Shown: positions 53,907 to 61,671 of the stretch, piece by piece
Numbering within the stretch: position 1 is the first letter of the stretch
Layout of the letters: each line of letters opens with the position of its first letter
Source of the DNA: Streptomyces lateritius
GTDB taxonomy: Bacteria; Actinomycetota; Actinomycetes; Streptomycetales; Streptomycetaceae
DNA: 64,000 bases
Direction: 5' to 3'
Assembly (NCBI RefSeq): GCF_014649715.1
Contig: NZ_BMTO01000015.1
Coordinates: forward strand, 1 to 64,000
Notes under the pieces: model-generated
The model's database searches: none
What the model was told of the DNA's origin: nothing
Seen by the model: only the letters and a program-made list of their open reading frames with translations
Program-made: the position numbers and the translations under genes

Positions 53907-54386
53907 ATGACCGTTGCGTTCTTCACCGCCTCGCGCCGCCGGGCCGCCGTCGCCCTCGGGGCCGTCTCCGCCGGCCTCCTCGTACTCTCCGCCTGCGACA
54001 AGCCGACCCCGCTCGCGACCCTGACGGTCGGGACGGAGTCGGTGCACGCCGAGGCCGCCTGCTACAACGACGGCGCCGCCATCAAGGAGTCGCAGATCCA
54101 GCAGTGCCTCAACAAGAAGGCCGAGAAGACCCTCACGGTCTCCGCTGACGACAAGATCCGCTTCGGCGTCGACCCCGAGATCGCCGAGAAGGGCTGGACC
54201 ATCTTCCTCGGCGGCCAGGCCGCCGAGCCGGAGCCGTACAAGAAGACGTACCGGTCGATCCCGGCCAGCGCCTTCTTCTCCAGCCAGACCGGCGAGGCGA
54301 CCAACCAGACCCAGGTCACCATCGTCGAGACCGACGGCAAGAAGCTCACCGGCATCTGGAGCTTCCAGCTGAAGAAGGACGCCTGA
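53907..54386 (+). CDS. DUF2771 lipoprotein
   Basis: A 159-residue lipoprotein: basic N-terminus, hydrophobic segment and lipobox LVLSAC near residue 29. The rest matches DUF2771, an actinobacterial family of secreted lipoproteins with unknown role. ATG at 53907 lies 7 nt after TAGCCT, suggesting a leaderless transcript. It is followed 7 bp later by mqnB. The 198-bp gap before it holds no gene. Confidence 0.85.
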   Translation: MTVAFFTASRRRAAVALGAVSAGLLVLSACDKPTPLATLTVGTESVHAEAACYNDGAAIKESQIQQCLNKKAEKTLTVSADDKIRFGVDPEIAEKGWTIFLGGQAAEPEPYKKTYRSIPASAFFSSQTGEATNQTQVTIVETDGKKLTGIWSFQLKKDA

Positions 54387-54393
54387 TCCTCCG

Positions 54394-55218
54394 GTGACCC
54401 ACCGGATCCTGATCGTGACGGCCGTGGCGGCGGAGGCCGACTCCGTCGCCCGCGGCCTCCCCTTCGGGGGGCCCGGATCGGGCGAGCTCCCGCTGCCGGG
54501 CGGCTTCCGGCTGCGCCGCCACGCGGACACCCTGCCCCTACCGGGCGGAGCGCCACGGGGCCCCGAACCACGTGCCGTCGTCGACGTCCTCGTCGGCGGG
54601 GTCGGCCCCGCGGCCGCCGCCGTCGCGACCGCGACCGCCCTGGCCGCCGCCGCCCTGGCCGCCGCCGCCCTGGCCGCCGCCTCCCGGGCCGACACCCTCC
54701 GAGCCACCCCCTACGACCTCGTCGTCTCCGCCGGGATCGCCGGCGGCTTCCAGCCTCTCGCGCCGCTCGGCTCCGTCGTCGTCTCCGACACCATCGTCGC
54801 CGCCGACCTCGGGGCGCAGACGCCCGACGCCTATCTCGCCGTCGAGGAGCTCGGCTTCGGACGGTCCACGCACCCCGTGCCCGCCCGCCTCACGGAGCGG
54901 ATCTCCCGAGCCCTGGGCGAGGGCGTCCAGCGCCACACCGTCGCGCCCGTCCTGACCGTCTCCACCGTGACCGGCACCGCCGAACGCGCCACCGAGCTGG
55001 CGAATCGTCACCCCGGCGCCGCCGCCGAGGCGATGGAGGGCTTCGGGGTGGCCGAGGCCGCCGCCGCGTACGGGGTGCCCGTGGTCGAGATCCGCGCCGT
55101 CTCCAATGCCGTCGGCCCGCGCGACCGCGGGGCCTGGCGGATCGGCCAGGCCATGGACTCGCTGCGGTACACGTTCCAACTGCTCAGCAACACACTCTTC
55201 GTGGAGCCCGCCCCATGA
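54394..55218 (+). CDS. mqnB: futalosine hydrolase
   Basis: A 274-residue nucleosidase that cleaves futalosine in the futalosine route to menaquinone. The phosphorylase-like fold shows VVSAGIAGGFQPLAPLG and EAMEGFGVAEAA, the base- and ribose-site segments. Residues around 82-96 are three tandem ALAAA units from a 15-bp repeat. GTG at 54394; its stop overlaps the mqnD start by ATGA, so the two are translationally coupled. Confidence 0.9.
   Translation: MTHRILIVTAVAAEADSVARGLPFGGPGSGELPLPGGFRLRRHADTLPLPGGAPRGPEPRAVVDVLVGGVGPAAAAVATATALAAAALAAAALAAASRADTLRATPYDLVVSAGIAGGFQPLAPLGSVVVSDTIVAADLGAQTPDAYLAVEELGFGRSTHPVPARLTERISRALGEGVQRHTVAPVLTVSTVTGTAERATELANRHPGAAAEAMEGFGVAEAAAAYGVPVVEIRAVSNAVGPRDRGAWRIGQAMDSLRYTFQLLSNTLFVEPAP
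54637..54681 (+). repeat. three 15-bp tandem repeats in mqnB
   Basis: GCCCTGGCCGCCGCC occurs three times in a row, in frame, encoding (ALAAA)3 in a solvent-type loop of the futalosine hydrolase. Copy number could vary by slippage without shifting the frame. Confidence 0.75.
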
Positions 55219-56111
55219 CGCCTGTGCCTCCGTCCACGCTCAAGATCGCGTACTCCCCCTGCCCGAACGACACCTTCGTCTTCGACGCCTGGGCCCACGG
55301 CCGGGTGCCGGGCGCGCCGCGCCTGGACGTGACCTTCGCCGACATCGACCTCACCAACGGCTGGGCGGAGAGCGGCACGTCCCCGTACGACGTCCTGAAG
55401 GTCTCGTACGCCGTCCTGCCCTGGATCCTCGACGAGTACGCGCTGCTGCCCTGCGGCGGCGCCCTGGGCCGCGGCTGCGGCCCCCTCGTCCTCACCCGTG
55501 AGCCGGACGCCCCGGGGGGTACCTCCCAGGCCGAAGGCCCTGGGGCGCTGACGGGGAAGACGGTGGCGGTGCCGAGCGAGCGCTCGACCGCCTATCTGCT
55601 CTTCCGGCTGTGGACGGCGGACGTCCTGCCGGAAGGGGTCGGGAACGTCGTCGTGATGCCGTTCCACGAGATCATGCCCGCCGTACGGGACGGGAAGGTC
55701 GACGCGGGACTCGTCATCCACGAGGCCCGGTTCACCTATCGGGACTACGGCCTGCACGCGCTGGCCGACATGGGCGCCCACTGGGAGGACACCACGGGGC
55801 TGCCGATCCCGCTCGGCGCGATCATCGCCAGGCGCTCGCTGGGCGCGGAGACCCTGCGACGGATCGCCGACGCGGCCCGCACATCCGTACGGATGGCGTG
55901 GGACGACCCGGTCGCCTCACGTCCGTACGTCATGGAGCACGCGCAGGAGATGGACCCGAAGGTGGCCGATCAGCACATCGGCCTGTACGTCAACGAGTTC
56001 ACCGCCGACCTCGGCGAGGCCGGCTACGCGGCGGTCCGCGGGCTGCTCACGCGCGCCGCGGCCGAGGGGCTCGTACCGCCCCTCGGCCCGGACGCGCTGG
56101 CCTTCCCCTGA
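55215..56111 (+). CDS. mqnD: 1,4-dihydroxy-6-naphthoate synthase
   Basis: A 298-residue periplasmic-binding-fold enzyme that converts cyclic dehypoxanthinyl futalosine to 1,4-dihydroxy-6-naphthoate. The family motif SPCPNDTFVFDAW at the N-terminus and VIHEARFTYRDYGLHALADMG later are diagnostic. It overlaps mqnB by 4 bp. An insertion (DAPGGTSQAEGPGALT) from a palindromic element near 55525-55544 sits before TVAVPSERSTAYLL. The mqnA, mqnC and mqnE genes are not in this window. Confidence 0.92.
   Translation: MTPVPPSTLKIAYSPCPNDTFVFDAWAHGRVPGAPRLDVTFADIDLTNGWAESGTSPYDVLKVSYAVLPWILDEYALLPCGGALGRGCGPLVLTREPDAPGGTSQAEGPGALTGKTVAVPSERSTAYLLFRLWTADVLPEGVGNVVVMPFHEIMPAVRDGKVDAGLVIHEARFTYRDYGLHALADMGAHWEDTTGLPIPLGAIIARRSLGAETLRRIADAARTSVRMAWDDPVASRPYVMEHAQEMDPKVADQHIGLYVNEFTADLGEAGYAAVRGLLTRAAAEGLVPPLGPDALAFP
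55525..55544. repeat. palindromic element inside mqnD
   Basis: CCCAGGCC-GAA-GGCCCTGGG is an inverted repeat (with one bulged C) preceded by a GGGGGGTACCTC run. This is the classic Streptomyces palindromic repeat and here it is read in frame within mqnD. Confidence 0.7.
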
Positions 56112-56142
56112 CCCGGAACCTCGACCGGAACCTCGACCGGGG

Positions 56143-56526
56143 CTACACGTCGAGCTGGTCCGCGACCGCCCTCAGCAGGCCCGCGATCTTCGCGCCCTGC
56201 GCCTTGTCGGGGTAGCGGCCGCGCTCCAGCATCGGGGTGATGTTCTCCAGGAGCGTCGTCAGGTCCTGCACGATGGACGCCAGTTCGTCGGGCTTGCGGC
56301 GCTGCGCCGCGGCGACGGACGGGGTCGGGTCGAGGACCGTCACGGAGAGCGCCTGGTCGCCGCGCTGCCCCGCGACCACCCCGAACTCCACGCGCTGCCC
56401 CGGCTTCAGGACGTCGACTCCGGCAGGGAGCACCGACGAGTGGACGAAGACGTCGCCGCCGTCGTCGCGGGAGAGAAAGCCGAAGCCCTTCTCGCTGTTG
56501 AACCATTTGACCTTGCCGGTAGGCAC
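56143..56526 (-). CDS. cold-shock-domain protein with C-terminal extension
   Basis: A 127-residue protein. Residues 1-65 are a cold-shock domain with RNP-like motifs (GKVKWFNSEKGFGFLSR, then DVFVHSSVL), binding single-stranded RNA or DNA. The remaining ~60 residues form an extra helical segment (ELASIVQDLTTLLENITPML) absent from the ~67-residue CspA proteins. GTG at 56526 fits the family N-terminus. A 6-bp GCGGGT/ACCCGC hairpin (56599-56616) lies about 75 bp upstream in the leader. Confidence 0.88.
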   Translation of the reverse strand: MPTGKVKWFNSEKGFGFLSRDDGGDVFVHSSVLPAGVDVLKPGQRVEFGVVAGQRGDQALSVTVLDPTPSVAAAQRRKPDELASIVQDLTTLLENITPMLERGRYPDKAQGAKIAGLLRAVADQLDV

Positions 56527-56598
56527 GTCTGTCCTCGTCCTCGTACTCGATGGATGCGCCGGGATCCCGGCTCCGGATAGCTGCTGGAGAGCGATCCA

Positions 56599-56616
56599 GC
56601 GGGTCGCCCGACCCGC
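56599..56616 (-). promoter_or_regulatory. hairpin upstream of the cold-shock gene
   Basis: GCGGGT-CGCCCG-ACCCGC is a 6-bp stem with a 6-nt loop in the 171-bp gap before the cold-shock-domain gene. Cold-shock genes often have structured 5' leaders; whether this stem is transcribed is unknown. Confidence 0.3.
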
Positions 56617-56697
56617 CGGCACCAAGGCTAATGGCCTTCGGGCTGGTGACAAGACGTCGCCGGTTTGTTCCTCCGGCCTGGGAACTACCCTGGCCGA

Positions 56698-56964
56698 ATG
56701 CGTAGTGAAACCCCTTCGGGCTCCTCGGACGCCACCGCTCCGGGTGACGGTCTCGTCCGCGCCGGTGCGATTGTCTTCATCATCGGCGCGGTGGCCACCC
56801 TGGTCACCGTCGCCCCGCTGTTCCTCGGGACCGATCCGTTCCCCCCGGTGGCGTACGCGGTGTGCATGCTGATGGGCGTCGGATTCCTGGTCGCCGGCGC
56901 CGGTGTGCTCCGCTCGATCGGCGCGCAGCGCCGCCAGGCCCGGGCGGTGGCTCAGCCCCGGTAA
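56698..56964 (+). CDS. small membrane protein with two helices
   Basis: An 88-residue protein with two hydrophobic segments (AGAIVFIIGAVATLVTVAPL; YAVCMLMGVGFLVAGAGVL), a polar N-terminus and a basic tail. TACCCT lies 6 nt before the ATG, suggesting a leaderless transcript. It overlaps the convergent HAD gene by 13 bp. Function unknown. Confidence 0.75.
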   Translation: MRSETPSGSSDATAPGDGLVRAGAIVFIIGAVATLVTVAPLFLGTDPFPPVAYAVCMLMGVGFLVAGAGVLRSIGAQRRQARAVAQPR

Positions 56965-57605
56965 CCGCCCTGAAGGACGTCCCGGCGCTCGGCCCGATAC
57001 CCGTCCCACCAGGTACGGAAGCCTGTCAGGTCGGGCAGGAGGACGTCCGCTCCGGCCGCCCGCAGCTCCTCGGCGTCGCACGGTCCGGTCGTCACGGCCA
57101 CCGAAAGCGCGCCCGCGGCGGCGGCCCCCCGGACGTCCCCGGTGTGGTCGCCGACGTACACGCCGGCGCCGTGCTCCCGCAGCGCCTCCGCCTTGCCCTC
57201 GGCCCACAGGCCGCCGATGACGGCGTCGGGGTAGATGCCGAGGTGGGAGAGGTGCAGCTCGGCGTGCGGCCCGTTCTTGGCGGTGACGACGATCGCCCGG
57301 CCGCCCGCCTCGCGAACGGCTTGAATCGCGTCCCTCGCGCCGGGCATCGCGAGCGTCGGCGTGATCGCGTACGTGGGGTAGAGCGCGCGGTACTGGACGA
57401 CCCTCTCGGCGATCTCCTCCTCGGGGAACCAGTGCGCCAGCTCGTGGTGGAGCGGCGGGCCCAGCCGGGAGACCGCGAGGTCTGCGTCGATCGCGACACC
57501 GGTCTCGGCGGAGAAGGCCTGGTAGGCCGCCTTGATCCCGGGCCGGGAGTCGATGAGCGTCATGTCGAGGTCGAAGCCGACGGTGAGAGAGGTCATGCGG
57601 GCCAT
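56952..57605 (-). CDS. HAD-superfamily phosphatase
   Basis: A 217-residue HAD hydrolase. Motif I is DLDMTLID, with VVTAKN for motif II and VGDHTGDVRGAA for motif IV, consistent with a phosphoglycolate-phosphatase-like enzyme acting on a small phosphorylated metabolite. The ATG at 57605 or the one at 57596 may be the start. It is divergent from the iron-siderophore importer operon and overlaps a small membrane gene at its 3' end. Confidence 0.85.
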   Translation of the reverse strand: MARMTSLTVGFDLDMTLIDSRPGIKAAYQAFSAETGVAIDADLAVSRLGPPLHHELAHWFPEEEIAERVVQYRALYPTYAITPTLAMPGARDAIQAVREAGGRAIVVTAKNGPHAELHLSHLGIYPDAVIGGLWAEGKAEALREHGAGVYVGDHTGDVRGAAAAGALSVAVTTGPCDAEELRAAGADVLLPDLTGFRTWWDGYRAERRDVLQGGYRG

Positions 57606-57681
57606 TGTGCCCAGACGTTCGAAAGGGCCCCGGGGGGCCGAAAAGGCCGCTGCTTAGACTGAGCCGAGCCTTACCTGCCCA

Positions 57682-57693
57682 GAACTGCAGTTC
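57682..57693. promoter_or_regulatory. palindrome and iron-box-like sequence before the FecCD operon
   Basis: GAACTGCAGTTC is a perfect 12-bp palindrome 20 bp before the first FecCD gene. About 25 bp upstream, TTAGACTGAG and AGCCTTACCT resemble the arms of a DmdR/IdeR iron box but with a different spacing, so iron control is plausible, not shown. Confidence 0.35.
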
Positions 57694-57713
57694 GCACCTC
57701 CCGATGGGTCTCG

Positions 57714-58718
57714 ATGACAGCCGCCTTCCGCTCCCGACGCGTCCTCGCGACCGTCGCCGCCGTCGTCGCCCTCCTCCTCGCGATCCTGCTGAGTCTCGCC
57801 GTGGGCGCCCGCGCCATCGCCCCGTCCACCGTCCTCGACGCGCTGCTGCACGGCGCCACGAGCGACGACGCCCGGGTCGTACGGCAGCTGCGGGTGCCCC
57901 GGACCCTGATCGGGCTCATGGTCGGCGCCGCGCTGGCCCTGGCCGGCACGGCCCTGCAGGGCATCACGCGCAACCCGATCGCCGATCCCGGCATCCTCGG
58001 CATCAGCCAGGGCGCCTCGGTCGGCGTGGTCGGCGCCATCGCCTTCGCCGGGGTGCACACGCTGACGGGGTACGTGTGGTTCGCCTTCGTGGGCGCCGCC
58101 CTCGCCTCGGTCGCGGTGTACGCGGTCGCCTCCAGCGGGCGCGGCGGCGCGACCCCCGTGAAGCTGGCGCTCGGCGGCGCCGCGATCAACGCGCTGCTGC
58201 TCTCGGTGACGACCGGCGTCCTGACGACCCGGGCCGCGGCCCTCGACGAGTTCCGGTTCTGGCAGATCGGCTCGCTCGACGGCCGGGACACCGGGGTTGT
58301 CCAGCAGATCTGGCCCTTCCTGCTGGTCGGCGCCGTCCTGGTGGTGTCGGTGGCCCGCGGCCTGGACGCGCTCGCCCTCGGCGAGGACGTGGCGAAGGGG
58401 CTCGGCCAGCGGGTGGCGACGGTACGGATCGTGGGCGGGGTGGGCGCGACCGTGCTGACCGGCGCGGGCGTGGCGGCGGCCGGGCCGATCGCCTTCGTCG
58501 GCCTCGCGGTCCCGCACATCGCCCGGGCGATCGTGGGCGGCGACCACCGCTGGGTGCTGCCGATGGCGGCGCTCGTCGGCCCGGTGATGCTGCTGGTCTC
58601 GGACGTCATCGGCCGGGTCCTCTTCCCGCCGGGCGAGGTCCCGGCGGGCGTGATGACCGCACTGATCGGCGTGCCGTTCCTGGTGACGCTGGTGCGCAGG
58701 AAGGCGGTGCCGGCATGA
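57714..58718 (+). CDS. FecCD-family iron-siderophore ABC permease 1
   Basis: A 334-residue membrane protein of the FecCD/BtuC type with about ten helices (RVPRTLIGLMVGAALALAGT; NPIADPGILGISQGASVGVV). It would form half of an importer for ferric siderophores. It overlaps the second permease gene by ATGA. No binding-protein gene is in the operon. Confidence 0.92.
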   Translation: MTAAFRSRRVLATVAAVVALLLAILLSLAVGARAIAPSTVLDALLHGATSDDARVVRQLRVPRTLIGLMVGAALALAGTALQGITRNPIADPGILGISQGASVGVVGAIAFAGVHTLTGYVWFAFVGAALASVAVYAVASSGRGGATPVKLALGGAAINALLLSVTTGVLTTRAAALDEFRFWQIGSLDGRDTGVVQQIWPFLLVGAVLVVSVARGLDALALGEDVAKGLGQRVATVRIVGGVGATVLTGAGVAAAGPIAFVGLAVPHIARAIVGGDHRWVLPMAALVGPVMLLVSDVIGRVLFPPGEVPAGVMTALIGVPFLVTLVRRKAVPA

Positions 58719-59767
58719 CGTCGACTTCCGTACGCCCCGTGGGGTACGGGATCGTGCGCGCCCGGCGCGGGTCCTTCCTGCTCCATCGCCGCTCGGCCGC
58801 GGTGGCCATGGTCCTCCTCCTCGTGCTGGCCGCGGTGAGCGTCGCGTACCTCTGTGTCGGCGAGAGGTTCGTCGCACCGGGCGAGGTCCTGAAGGTGATC
58901 CTCGGGCAGGACGCGCGGGCCACGTTCGTCGTCGAGGAGCTGCGGATGCCGCGGCTCGCGGTCGGGCTGATGGTCGGCGCCGCGTTCGGCGTGGCCGGCG
59001 CGCTCATCCAGACCGTCGCCCGCAACCCGCTCGCCAGCCCCGACATCATCGGCATCAGCCAGGGCGCGGGGGCGCTGACGGTCGGCGCGATGACCTTCGG
59101 CCTCACGTCGTACACCGTCCTGCCGTACCTCTCGATCGTCGGCGGCGTCGCCGCCGCCGCGCTCGTCTACGTCTTCGCCTGGCGCGGCGGGCTGCACGCG
59201 ACCCGGTTCGTGCTCATCGGCATCGGGTTCGCGATCGCGCTGCGGTCGCTGACGACCCTGTTCATGACCAAGGGCGACTACCTGGTCGCCCAGCAGGCCC
59301 AGATCTGGATGACGGGCTCGCTCAACGGGCGCGGCTGGGACGAGGCGGCGCCGATCCGCTGGACGCTGCTCCTGATGCTGCCTGCCCTGCTGTGGGCGGC
59401 CCGGGCGCAGCGGACGGTCTCCCTGGACGACGACACGGCGACGGCGCTCGGCGTCCGGCTCGGCCGGGTCCGGCTGGGTCTGGTGGTCGTCGGTGTCGTG
59501 CTCGCGTCCGTGGCCACGGGGGTGGCAGGACCGGTCGACTTCGTCGCGCTGCTCGCCCCGCAGATCGCCCGCCGGATGACCCGTACCGCCCAGATCCCGC
59601 TGCTGTGCTCGGCGCTGACGGGCGCCTTGGTCGTGGTCGCGGCGGACCTGCTGGGCCGGCGGCTCTTCTCGCCGACCGAGCTGCCGGTCGGCGTCCTGAC
59701 GGCGGCGGTCGGAGCCCCGTATCTGATCTGGCTGATTGTGCGCAGCCGCACCGGAGGAAAAGCATGA
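58715..59767 (+). CDS. FecCD-family iron-siderophore ABC permease 2
   Basis: A 350-residue FecCD-type permease (ELRMPRLAVGLMVGAAFGVA; NPLASPDIIGISQGAGALTV), the partner of the upstream permease. Hetero-dimeric FecCD pairs are usual in actinobacterial siderophore importers. It overlaps the ATPase gene by ATGA and the first permease gene by ATGA, so the three subunits are translated together. Confidence 0.92.
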   Translation: MTSTSVRPVGYGIVRARRGSFLLHRRSAAVAMVLLLVLAAVSVAYLCVGERFVAPGEVLKVILGQDARATFVVEELRMPRLAVGLMVGAAFGVAGALIQTVARNPLASPDIIGISQGAGALTVGAMTFGLTSYTVLPYLSIVGGVAAAALVYVFAWRGGLHATRFVLIGIGFAIALRSLTTLFMTKGDYLVAQQAQIWMTGSLNGRGWDEAAPIRWTLLLMLPALLWAARAQRTVSLDDDTATALGVRLGRVRLGLVVVGVVLASVATGVAGPVDFVALLAPQIARRMTRTAQIPLLCSALTGALVVVAADLLGRRLFSPTELPVGVLTAAVGAPYLIWLIVRSRTGGKA

Positions 59768-60570
59768 GCAGGCTGACCGCGCGCGAGCTGACCCTCGCCT
59801 ACGAGGACCGCACGGTCGTCCACGGCCTCGACCTCGCCGTCCCGGACGGCAAGGTCACGGTCATCGTCGGCCCGAACGCGTGCGGGAAGTCGACGACGCT
59901 GCGGGCGCTCGGACGACTCCTGAAGCCCAAGGGCGGGGCGGTGCTGCTCGACGGCGAGGAGCTGGCGAAGATCCCGACGAAGCGGATCGCGCAGTCCATC
60001 GGCCTGCTGCCGCAGACCCCGGTCGCACCGGAGGCGATCACGGTCGCGGACCTGGTGTCGCGCGGACGGCAGCCGCACCAGGCGTGGTGGAAACAATGGT
60101 CGCGGGAGGACGAGCGGGCGGTCGTCGACGCGATGGAGCGCACGGACGTGGCGGCGCTGGCGGAGCGCCCGGTGGACGAGCTGTCGGGCGGGCAGCGGCA
60201 GCGGGTCTGGATCGCGATGGCGCTGGCGCAGGAGACGGACCTGCTGCTCCTGGACGAGCCGACGACGTACCTGGACATCTCGCACCAGGTGGAGGTCCTC
60301 GACCTGGTGCGCCAGCTGAACCACGAGCGGGGCCGTACGGTCGCCGTCGTCCTCCACGACCTGAACCAGGCGGCGCGGTACGCGGACCACCTGGTGGCGA
60401 TGAAGGCGGGGCGGGTGGTGGCGGAGGGGGAGCCGGAGGAGGTCGTGACGGCGGATCTGGTGCGGGAGGTCTTCGGCCTGGAATCGGTCGTCATCCCGGA
60501 CCCCGTGACGGGCTCCCCCCTGGTGATCCCCGCCGCCCCCTGGCATGCGCCCGCACCCATGGACGCCTGA
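59764..60570 (+). CDS. iron-siderophore ABC transporter ATPase
   Basis: A 268-residue FecE/FepC-type ATPase. Walker A is GPNACGKSTTL, where Ala-Cys is a known variant in this family, the signature LSGGQRQRVWIA, Walker B LLLLDEPTTYLD and the H-loop VVLHDLNQAARY. It completes a permease-permease-ATPase unit. A lipoprotein binding protein must be encoded elsewhere. Confidence 0.93.
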   Translation: MSRLTARELTLAYEDRTVVHGLDLAVPDGKVTVIVGPNACGKSTTLRALGRLLKPKGGAVLLDGEELAKIPTKRIAQSIGLLPQTPVAPEAITVADLVSRGRQPHQAWWKQWSREDERAVVDAMERTDVAALAERPVDELSGGQRQRVWIAMALAQETDLLLLDEPTTYLDISHQVEVLDLVRQLNHERGRTVAVVLHDLNQAARYADHLVAMKAGRVVAEGEPEEVVTADLVREVFGLESVVIPDPVTGSPLVIPAAPWHAPAPMDA

Positions 60571-60693
60571 GCGCCGCCCCCTCCCCGCGTGGGCGATCGT
60601 CCCGCAGGGCGGGACGGGTGGGCACACGGGGAGGGGAGGGGTGAGCTCCCTCCTTGCGGACGTGCCCGCAACCGTCGGGCGGGTGGCGCGGCG

Positions 60694-61608
60694 TCAGGCT
60701 CTGCGGGTGCGCCAGAGGAGGAATACGGCTGATGCCACAGCCGCCGCCTTCAATGCCCAGGGCCATGTCTCCGAGATCGCGGCGCCCATCGCCTCGCCTC
60801 CCTCCGCGATCGGCGCCCCCCACCGGCCCTCGACGCGGCCCCAGATCCACGCCGCGCCGCTCGTCGCCGCCAGGGCCGGGAGGATGACGACCGCCCACCG
60901 GATCTCGGCGCGGGACAGGCGGCGCGAGGCGTAGGCGAGGAGCCAGCCGGCCGCGAGGGCCGGCAGGTTGCCGAAGAGGGCGCCGCCGAGCAGGAGGAGC
61001 GCGGCCAGCAGGAGGAAGGGGCTGCCGACGCGCAAGCGGCGGCCGGCTTCCGGCGCCGCCACGGCGGCGGTCTTACGGACCCACAGCCGCTTCCAGCCCC
61101 GGCGCGGCGCGGCCTCCTCCTCCTCCGTCGCCTCCCCCGGCTCCTCCCCCTCCCCCTCCCGCGGCGGCGGCTTAAGCAGCTCCGCGATCTCCACCCCGCC
61201 CCGGAACCCCGGCACCAGATCGTCCCCCGGCAGCGGCTCCGCCTCCGTGCTCCACCAGTCCGGTTCCGTGTCGGCGGCCCCGACCTCGTCCGTCCCCGCC
61301 AGATGCGGCGACGTCGGCCACGCCTCCTCCGTGCGCGGCTTCGGCACCGCCGGCACCTCCGGCAGCGTCTTCACCGGCGCCGCGCCCGACGCGCGCTCCA
61401 CCACCTCGTCCGGCGTCCCCAGCTCGTCGAGGATGCCGCGGACGGCGGTCGGCCCCTCCCCGTCGTGTGTGGCGCGCCGCCGGTCGATCTCGCCCCGGAG
61501 CGCCGACACGAGCCGCATCCGGGCGCTCGCCGGCAGGTGCCGCTGCTGCGCCAGATCGCCGACCCGGCTCAGATAGTCGAAGACCAACTGGTCGCTCTCG
61601 ATCCCCAC
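60694..61608 (-). CDS. membrane protein with HAAS-like N-terminal domain
   Basis: A 304-residue protein. The first ~75 residues (VFDYLSRVGDLAQQ; LVSALRGEIDRRR; ILDELGTPDEVV) resemble the HAAS domain that couples membrane proteins to small regulators, often PadR. A ~120-residue Pro/Glu-rich linker follows, then about four helices (SPFLLLAALLLLGGALFG to LKAAAVASAVFLLW). GTG at 61608 follows GGAGGGGC. It is divergent from the helicase-family gene, sharing a dyad of two -10 elements. Function unknown. Confidence 0.7.
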   Translation of the reverse strand: MGIESDQLVFDYLSRVGDLAQQRHLPASARMRLVSALRGEIDRRRATHDGEGPTAVRGILDELGTPDEVVERASGAAPVKTLPEVPAVPKPRTEEAWPTSPHLAGTDEVGAADTEPDWWSTEAEPLPGDDLVPGFRGGVEIAELLKPPPREGEGEEPGEATEEEEAAPRRGWKRLWVRKTAAVAAPEAGRRLRVGSPFLLLAALLLLGGALFGNLPALAAGWLLAYASRRLSRAEIRWAVVILPALAATSGAAWIWGRVEGRWGAPIAEGGEAMGAAISETWPWALKAAAVASAVFLLWRTRRA

Positions 61609-61636
61609 AGTGCCCCTCCACAGCCGGTACGCCCCG

Positions 61637-61664
61637 ACGTTAGCGCCCGCGCAGGGGCTAACGT
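61637..61664. promoter_or_regulatory. symmetric divergent promoter
   Basis: ACGTTAGC (61637-61644) and GCTAACGT (61657-61664) are perfect inverted repeats. Each arm contains TAACGT pointing outward: rightward at 61659-61664, 7 nt before the helicase-family ATG, and leftward before the HAAS-like gene. The dyad therefore looks like two face-to-face -10 elements forming one bidirectional promoter. Confidence 0.5.
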
Positions 61665-61671
61665 GGGGCGG

